Part shown: in pieces, positions 61,127-64,000 of the stretch
Numbering within the stretch: position 1 is the first letter of the stretch
Layout of the letters: each line of letters begins with the position of its first letter
Assembly: GCF_022606295.1 (NCBI RefSeq)
Contig: NZ_JAHHZS010000019.1
Location: forward strand, 1-64,000
From: Arthrobacter bambusae
GTDB lineage: Bacteria; Actinomycetota; Actinomycetes; Actinomycetales; Micrococcaceae
DNA: 64,000 nucleotides
Reading direction: 5' to 3'
Position numbers and translations under genes: made by a program
Notes under the pieces: model-generated
Told to the model about the DNA's origin: nothing
The model's database searches: none
What the model saw: only the letters and a program-made list of their open reading frames with translations

Positions 61127-63169
61127 TCAGCCCGCCAGCGGGTACACCGTGGTTCCGCCGATGGACTGTGCCTGGAAGTTCGCCGCCACCCATTGCGCGA
61201 TCTGGGCAGGCGCTTCGGATCCGCTGCTGCCCTGCATGGTGCCGCCGGCGATGAAGTAGTGGATCTTGCCCTGTGCCACGAGCTGCTGGAACTGCTGGAG
61301 CGTGGGGGACGGGTCCGTGCCGTTGAAGCCGCCCACCGCCATGACGGGCAGTTCGGTGGCCAGCTGGTAGCCGGCGGCATTGTTGGAGCCAACCACGGCG
61401 GCCGCCCACGTGTAGTTCGAGGCGCCGGACTTCAGCGTGGCAACCATTTCCGACGACGGCGTGGTGGCGCCGAGCAGGCCGCCCATGCCGCCGCCCTGCC
61501 GGTTCCCTCCGAAGCCGCCGCCCTGGATGCCAGACGGCTGGAGGGCTTGCGGGGGAGTGTTCTGGGCTGCGTTGTTCTGGCCGGATTGCCCGAAACCGTT
61601 TTGCCCGAAGCCGCCCCGGCCTCCAAAGCCGCCGAAGCCACCGAACGTAGTCGCGGGCCCGGCGCTGGGGATGGCGCCGCTGTGCGTCACGGAGGCGGTG
61701 GAGATGGAGTACGCCAAAGGCCCGGCGAGGGAGGCCGCGAGGGCGAGCGCCGCCGTCGTGCGCTGAAGGATGCGGGAGGTGAAGCGTCCCGAAAGGACCA
61801 GCCCGGCTGCGGCTGCGAGGGCGCCGAACAGCACTGCCCAGCGCAGCAACGGACCATAGGCCGTGGTGCTGCCCAGGAGCTCGAAGGCCGTGAATCCCGC
61901 GGCGGCCACTGCGACTGCGAGCATGACCGAGGCGACAAGTTGCGCACGGTGCTGCCACAAAAGCGCGCCGCCCAGGCCTGCGAGCCCGGCGATTCCAGGG
62001 GCCAGCGCTACCGCGTAGTAGGGGTGGATGATGCCCGCCATGAAGCTGAATACCAGCCCGGTGACCAGCACCCACGAACCCCACACGATCACTGAGGCGC
62101 GCACGGCATCCGTGCGCGGGGCACGGCGGCCCAGCCACAGCAGGCCGGCCCCGAGGACCAGCACCGAGGGCAGCAACCACGCGATCTGGCCGCCGAACTC
62201 GCTGTTGAACATCCGGAACAGCCCGGGAACGCCCCAGCCGTTGCCGCCCCCGACGCTGCCTGTCTCCTGGCCGCTCAGCCTGCCGAAGCCGTTGTATCCG
62301 AGGGTCAGTTCCAGGATGGAGTTGTTCTGGGACCCGCCGATGAACGGCCGCATGTTCGCCGGAACGAGTTCGACGACTGCGAGCCACCAGCCGGCCGAGA
62401 CCACCATGGCCGCTCCCGCGCCAAGGAGCCGAAGCAGGCGGCGGCCCACTCCACCCGGCGCGGCAACCACGTACGCCACGGCAAACCCGGGAACCACCAA
62501 CAGGACCTGGAGCTGCTTTGTCAGGAAACCGAAGCCCAGGAGCACCCCGGCCAGCAGGAGCCAACGCAGTTTGTTGTCCTGGATGGACCGCAGCGTGGCG
62601 TAGCCGGCGGCCGTCATGAGCAGCACCAGCAGGGCGTCCGGGTTGTTGAACCGGAACATGAGGGTGGCAACCGGGGTGATGGCCATGACGACGGCGGCCA
62701 GCAGCCCGGCCCGGTGGGCGATCCGTGGATCGCCGGTGGCGGGGGCCGCAGCCCGCCGGACTGCGAGATACAGCAGCCATGCCGTGGCAACGCCCATGAG
62801 CGCCTCGGGAACCAGGATGCTCCAGGAGCTCAGTCCGAAGATCCGCACCGAGAGGTCCATGATCCACAGTGACGCCGGCGGCTTGTCCACGGTGATGGAG
62901 TTCGCGGCGTCGGACGATCCGAAGAACCACGCGGTCCAGTTCTGCGAACCGGCTTGGGCCGCTGCGGAGTAGAACGGATTGGCCCAGCCGGAAGCGCCGA
63001 GGTTCCAGAGATACAGGACCGCCGTTGCGAGGAGCACGATGCCGAGCTCCACTCGGTGCCGCAGGGCGTGGGGAACGGGCGGTTCCAGCGGTGTCGGCTC
63101 TACGGAACTCGACGGCGGAACCAGCTGGCCCGGCGTGGAACCTGTATCTGTGGAATAGGACGTGGTCAT
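61127..63169 (-). CDS. GT39-type (ArnT/PMT-like) glycosyltransferase
   Basis: A 680-residue membrane protein with about 11-12 helices. Near the N-terminus WNLGASGWANPFYSAAAQAG and ITVDKPPASLWIMDLSVRIF contain the catalytic Asp region of the GT39/ArnT family. The C-terminal 200 residues hold a Gly/Gln/Asn-rich segment (about residues 515-560) and an extracytoplasmic domain. It uses a lipid-linked sugar to modify an acceptor. A paralogue follows immediately upstream. Confidence 0.86.
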   Translation of the reverse strand: MTTSYSTDTGSTPGQLVPPSSSVEPTPLEPPVPHALRHRVELGIVLLATAVLYLWNLGASGWANPFYSAAAQAGSQNWTAWFFGSSDAANSITVDKPPASLWIMDLSVRIFGLSSWSILVPEALMGVATAWLLYLAVRRAAAPATGDPRIAHRAGLLAAVVMAITPVATLMFRFNNPDALLVLLMTAAGYATLRSIQDNKLRWLLLAGVLLGFGFLTKQLQVLLVVPGFAVAYVVAAPGGVGRRLLRLLGAGAAMVVSAGWWLAVVELVPANMRPFIGGSQNNSILELTLGYNGFGRLSGQETGSVGGGNGWGVPGLFRMFNSEFGGQIAWLLPSVLVLGAGLLWLGRRAPRTDAVRASVIVWGSWVLVTGLVFSFMAGIIHPYYAVALAPGIAGLAGLGGALLWQHRAQLVASVMLAVAVAAAGFTAFELLGSTTAYGPLLRWAVLFGALAAAAGLVLSGRFTSRILQRTTAALALAASLAGPLAYSISTASVTHSGAIPSAGPATTFGGFGGFGGRGGFGQNGFGQSGQNNAAQNTPPQALQPSGIQGGGFGGNRQGGGMGGLLGATTPSSEMVATLKSGASNYTWAAAVVGSNNAAGYQLATELPVMAVGGFNGTDPSPTLQQFQQLVAQGKIHYFIAGGTMQGSSGSEAPAQIAQWVAANFQAQSIGGTTVYPLAG

Positions 63170-63175
63170 CGGAAT

Positions 63176-64000
63176 CTACTTTGTCAGCTTGTAGACGGTG
63201 GAGTTGCCCACCGTCTGGGCTTGGAAGTTGGCCTGTACCCAGGAGGCTACCTCGGAATTGCCGCTTTGGCCTCCGAATCCGCCGCCGCCACCCATGCCGC
63301 CACCCTCGATGTAGTAGCCGATCTGTCCCTTGGCCACCATGTCCTGGAACTGTGCCAGCGTGGGGTAGGGATCGCCGCCGTTCCAGCCACCGAGTGCGAT
63401 CACGTTGGTGTTCGTGGCGAGCTCAAGGCTTGCGGCCTGTGTGGCGCCGGAGACGCTCGCCGACCACTTCGTGGTGGTGGACGACAGCAGCGCGGTCAGT
63501 CCGGCGTCGGCCGTTCCCTCGGACCCGGGGCCTCCTGCCTGACCTGCGCCACCGGCTGCGCCGAACCCTCCAGCGCGGTTTCCGAAGCCGCCCGTGGCGG
63601 AGCCGGCGGGACCCGACGTCGGGATGGACCCGGAATGCGCGGTAGCCGCCGTCGCGAGCGTCCACGCTGCGGTTCCGAGGCCGCCGGCCAGAAGGGAAAC
63701 GACGACGACGGCCGCGGCCGCTGCGCTCCGGAACCGGCCCGCGGGCCGCAGTGAGTCGAGGCGGAGCAGGATTGCCGCGGCCGCCACCACGCCCAGGACC
63801 ACGATCACGATGCGCAGCCACGGAAGCCAGGATGCGTCGCGGCCGAGGAGAACCGCGGACCACGCTGAACTGCCGAGGACTACCACCGCCAGGACGATCC
63901 TGGCCGGCCAATACCCGCGGCCGCGCCACAGCTCAACGCTGCCAATGCCCACCAGGGCGGCGATTGCCGGTGCGAGGGCTACCGCGTAGTAGGGGTGGAC
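63176..64000 (-). CDS. GT39-type glycosyltransferase, C-terminal part (cut by window end)
   Basis: The frame continues past the window edge: the last codons read VHPYYAVALAPAIAALVGIG, matching HPYYAVALAPGIAGLAGLGG in the adjacent paralogue. Visible are several membrane helices, a Gly-rich low-complexity stretch (GGFGNRAGGFGAAGGAG) and the C-terminal domain ending WVQANFQAQTVGNSTVYKLTK. Tandem duplicate of the preceding gene, separated by 6 bp, so the two form an operon. Partial. Confidence 0.85.
   Translation of the reverse strand, partial: VHPYYAVALAPAIAALVGIGSVELWRGRGYWPARIVLAVVVLGSSAWSAVLLGRDASWLPWLRIVIVVLGVVAAAAILLRLDSLRPAGRFRSAAAAAVVVVSLLAGGLGTAAWTLATAATAHSGSIPTSGPAGSATGGFGNRAGGFGAAGGAGQAGGPGSEGTADAGLTALLSSTTTKWSASVSGATQAASLELATNTNVIALGGWNGGDPYPTLAQFQDMVAKGQIGYYIEGGGMGGGGGFGGQSGNSEVASWVQANFQAQTVGNSTVYKLTK

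Overview
The window reads as a chromosomal segment of a high-GC actinobacterium, most likely Micrococcaceae of the Arthrobacter / Pseudarthrobacter / Paenarthrobacter type. The grounds are strong G/C preference at third codon positions, frequent GTG starts, many 4-nt and 8-nt start/stop overlaps, likely leaderless promoters, and gene pairs typical of the phylum: an Lhr-type helicase overlapping a Nei-type glycosylase, a MocR regulator divergent from a YczE membrane protein, and a form II molybdenum hydroxylase (cox-like) cluster. Genus is inferred from gene content only.

Layout. 1-3.4 kb: small stand-alone genes (DedA, macro domain, SRPBCC, RNA pseudouridine synthase) with two blocks of a GTGAGCG/CGCTCAC repeat family. 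3.4-10.2 kb: a membrane-anchored phosphoesterase, an ArsR-SRPBCC operon, a TetR/DUF4188 divergent pair and the MocR/yczE divergent pair. 10.3-16.2 kb: nei-lhr repair operon. 16.2-23.6 kb: a DUF4232 lipoprotein, YcnI and a His-rich membrane protein, a large uncharacterised protein, a cation/H+ antiporter, a ParB-like/SRPBCC pair and a sulfite-oxidase-type molybdoenzyme. 23.6-26.9 kb: a mobile-element scar with a truncated RHS gene, a possible membrane immunity protein, unusual palindromes and a decayed serine-resolvase pseudogene. 26.9-32.4 kb: accessory genes, including a DUF1214/DUF1254 pair in separate ORFs, a frameshifted DM13 lipoprotein, an ArsR-transglutaminase operon and a MarR regulator.

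32.6-42.3 kb is one long minus-strand run that builds a form II molybdenum hydroxylase. moaA supplies cofactor synthesis; a MoxR ATPase, a VWA protein and an XdhC-like protein would mature the enzyme; coxS, coxL and coxM encode the three subunits; coxG is a membrane-anchored SRPBCC partner. Next to it (41.7-45.4 kb) is a GntR-controlled cluster of a DUF2848 hydrolase, an MHS transporter and a nitrilase-family amidase, with TGTATACA operators on both sides.

46-54 kb holds housekeeping and small genes: tRNA-Ser(CGA), an MDR dehydrogenase with a degenerate PTPS-like protein, an AlkZ-like protein, acylphosphatase, tadA divergent from upp, and a HAD phosphatase. 53.2-61.0 kb is a seven-gene minus-strand operon for amino-sugar use: SSS symporter, AGE epimerase, NagB-like deaminase, SIS protein, NagA deacetylase, ceramidase-like hydrolase, LacI repressor. 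Every junction is a 4-nt start/stop overlap, and a perfect LacI-type palindrome lies upstream of the first gene. This operon is the best candidate in the window for an uncharacterised pathway. The end of the window carries two tandem GT39-type glycosyltransferases, the second cut by the window edge.
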